Shown: positions 5,683 to 6,340 of the stretch, piece by piece | How positions within the stretch are numbered: position 1 is the first letter of the stretch | How the letters are laid out: every line of letters starts with the position of its first letter | Source: Giesbergeria sp. | GTDB taxonomy: Bacteria > Pseudomonadota > Gammaproteobacteria > Burkholderiales > Burkholderiaceae_C | NCBI GenBank assembly: GCA_017998735.1 | Contig: JAGOCN010000108.1 | Span: 1 to 6,340, forward strand | Length of the DNA stretch: 6,340 nt | Reading direction: 5' to 3' | Notes under the pieces: generated by a model | What the model was told of the DNA's origin: nothing | What the model saw: only the letters and a program-made list of their open reading frames with translations | Databases searched by the model: none | Position numbers and translations under genes: made by a program

Positions 5683-5691
5683 CCTTTGCGT

Positions 5692-6340
5692 ATGCACCCC
5701 GACATGCCCCCTACCGCCAATTCATCTGCCCCTGTATCCACACCCGTGCCTTCCGCTTCCCCGGACCCAGCCCAGGAACTGCTGGTGGACTACCCAGGCG
5801 ACGGCGTGGCCGTGGTGCGCATGAACCGCCCGCAGGCCACCAACGCGCTCAGCCTGAACCTGCAGGCGCTGCTGTCCGGCGCCTTCACGCAGCTGGCGGC
5901 CGACCCGGCGGTGCGCGCCATCGTGCTGACCGGGGGCGAGAAGGTGTTTGCCGCCGGCGGCGACATCAAGGGCCTGGAAGGCGCTGGCGCGATCGAGATC
6001 ATGCAGCGCCACACCGAGCGCGTCTGGGCGCCCATCGAGCGCTGTCCCAAGCCCATCATTGCAGCGGTCTGCGGCTATGCCTTTGGCGGCGGCGCCGAGC
6101 TGGCGATGCACTGCGACATCATCCTGGCCGGCGAAGGCGCGAGCTTTTCGCAGCCTGAAATCCGCATCGGCATCATGCCGGGCATTGGCGGCACACAGCG
6201 CCTGGTGCGCGCAGTGGGCAAGTTCAACGCCATGCGCATGCTGCTGACCGGCAAGCCTGTCAGCAGCACCGAGGCGCAGGCCATGGGCCTGGTCAGCCAG
6301 GTGTTTGCCGACGATCAGGTGCTGCCCGAGGCTTTGAAAA
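5692..6340 (+). CDS. Enoyl-CoA hydratase (crotonase family), 3' end outside window
   Basis: The first 216 codons of a crotonase are present; the gene continues past the right edge (usual length about 255-265). It hydrates trans-2-enoyl-CoA to 3-hydroxyacyl-CoA. Seen: the opening strand VAVVRMNRPQATNALS (39-54), the first oxyanion-hole segment KVFAAGGDIKGL (84-95), the second in YAFGGGAELAMHCDI (129-143), and both acid/base glutamates of the rat mitochondrial enzyme: Glu136 in GGGAE and Glu156 in SQPEI, followed by GIMPGIGGTQRL. Having both Glu supports a true hydratase rather than an isomerase or hydrolase. About 27 residues rich in Pro, Ser and Ala precede the domain, longer than usual; ATG 5704 (Met5) is an alternative start. 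It is divergent from the minus-strand operon, so shared control is plausible. It could serve ordinary beta-oxidation steps before the side-chain module acts. Confidence 0.92.
   Translation, partial: MHPDMPPTANSSAPVSTPVPSASPDPAQELLVDYPGDGVAVVRMNRPQATNALSLNLQALLSGAFTQLAADPAVRAIVLTGGEKVFAAGGDIKGLEGAGAIEIMQRHTERVWAPIERCPKPIIAAVCGYAFGGGAELAMHCDIILAGEGASFSQPEIRIGIMPGIGGTQRLVRAVGKFNAMRMLLTGKPVSSTEAQAMGLVSQVFADDQVLPEALK

Larger units (their letters stand above)
5495..5691. promoter_or_regulatory. Divergent intergenic control region
   Basis: This 197-bp spacer separates the start codons of the minus-strand operon and the plus-strand crotonase gene, so promoters for both should lie in it. It has no convincing open frame of its own. 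On the minus strand TAAATT (5502-5507) resembles a -10 box close to the SDR start, but I see no -35 box at normal distance. No clear sigma70 pair is visible for the plus strand. Two short inverted repeats (5531-5544 and 5595-5606) are candidate operators. No KstR-type AACnnGTT core occurs here; the spacer contains no GTT at all. Confidence 0.6.

Noticed and set aside
5495..5691. KstR or KstR2 operator for steroid control
   Set aside because: Neither an AACnnGTT nor a CAAGnnCTTG core is present in the spacer.
5193..6158. Open frame of 321 codons on the + strand spanning the SDR start and the crotonase
   Set aside because: It is antisense to the SDR gene and out of frame with the crotonase, whose own frame (ATG 5692) contains all conserved motifs.

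Overview
The window looks like chromosomal DNA of a GC-rich proteobacterium, most likely a betaproteobacterium of the Comamonadaceae/Burkholderiales type. This rests on the high GC, strong G/C bias at third codon positions and the overall look of the proteins; taxonomy was not tested by any search. Coding density is high. I see no mobile element, RNA gene or CRISPR array.

Six genes lie head to tail on the minus strand from about 5494 down to the left edge, and a seventh starts divergently on the plus strand at 5692. In order of transcription the minus-strand genes are: a short-chain dehydrogenase/reductase (4709-5494); a two-domain protein with a MaoC-like hot-dog half and a DUF35/OB-fold half with a Zn ribbon (3657-4655); an acyl-CoA dehydrogenase-like protein without visible catalytic residues (2464-3660); a small MaoC hydratase (2073-2477); a non-thiolytic thiolase-fold protein of the Ltp2 type (861-2039); and a second acyl-CoA dehydrogenase that keeps the catalytic motifs and runs off the left edge (<1-838). 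Gaps are short or negative (an ATGA overlap, a 14-nt overlap, 22, 33 and 53 nt), so this is very probably one operon. The plus-strand gene is a classical enoyl-CoA hydratase (crotonase), cut by the right edge. The 197-bp divergent spacer is the only substantial non-coding stretch.

The core parts list, ChsE1 + ChsE2 + ChsH1 + ChsH2 + Ltp2, is that of the actinobacterial igr operon. There these proteins remove the last three-carbon piece of the steroid side chain: a heteromeric dehydrogenase makes the enoyl-CoA, a heteromeric MaoC hydratase adds water at a tertiary carbon, and an aldolase made of Ltp2 plus the DUF35 domain of ChsH2 splits off propionyl-CoA and leaves a ketone. Key residues agree: a catalytic Asp/His pair in only one hydratase subunit, a catalytic Glu in only one dehydrogenase subunit, and two Tyr spaced as in Ltp2. 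I infer that this operon encodes a dehydrogenate-hydrate-retroaldol module for an alpha-branched acyl-CoA. Whether the substrate is a steroid, a bile-acid side chain, or another branched or alicyclic acid cannot be read from the window; no cytochrome P450, KstR box or ring-degradation gene is present here.
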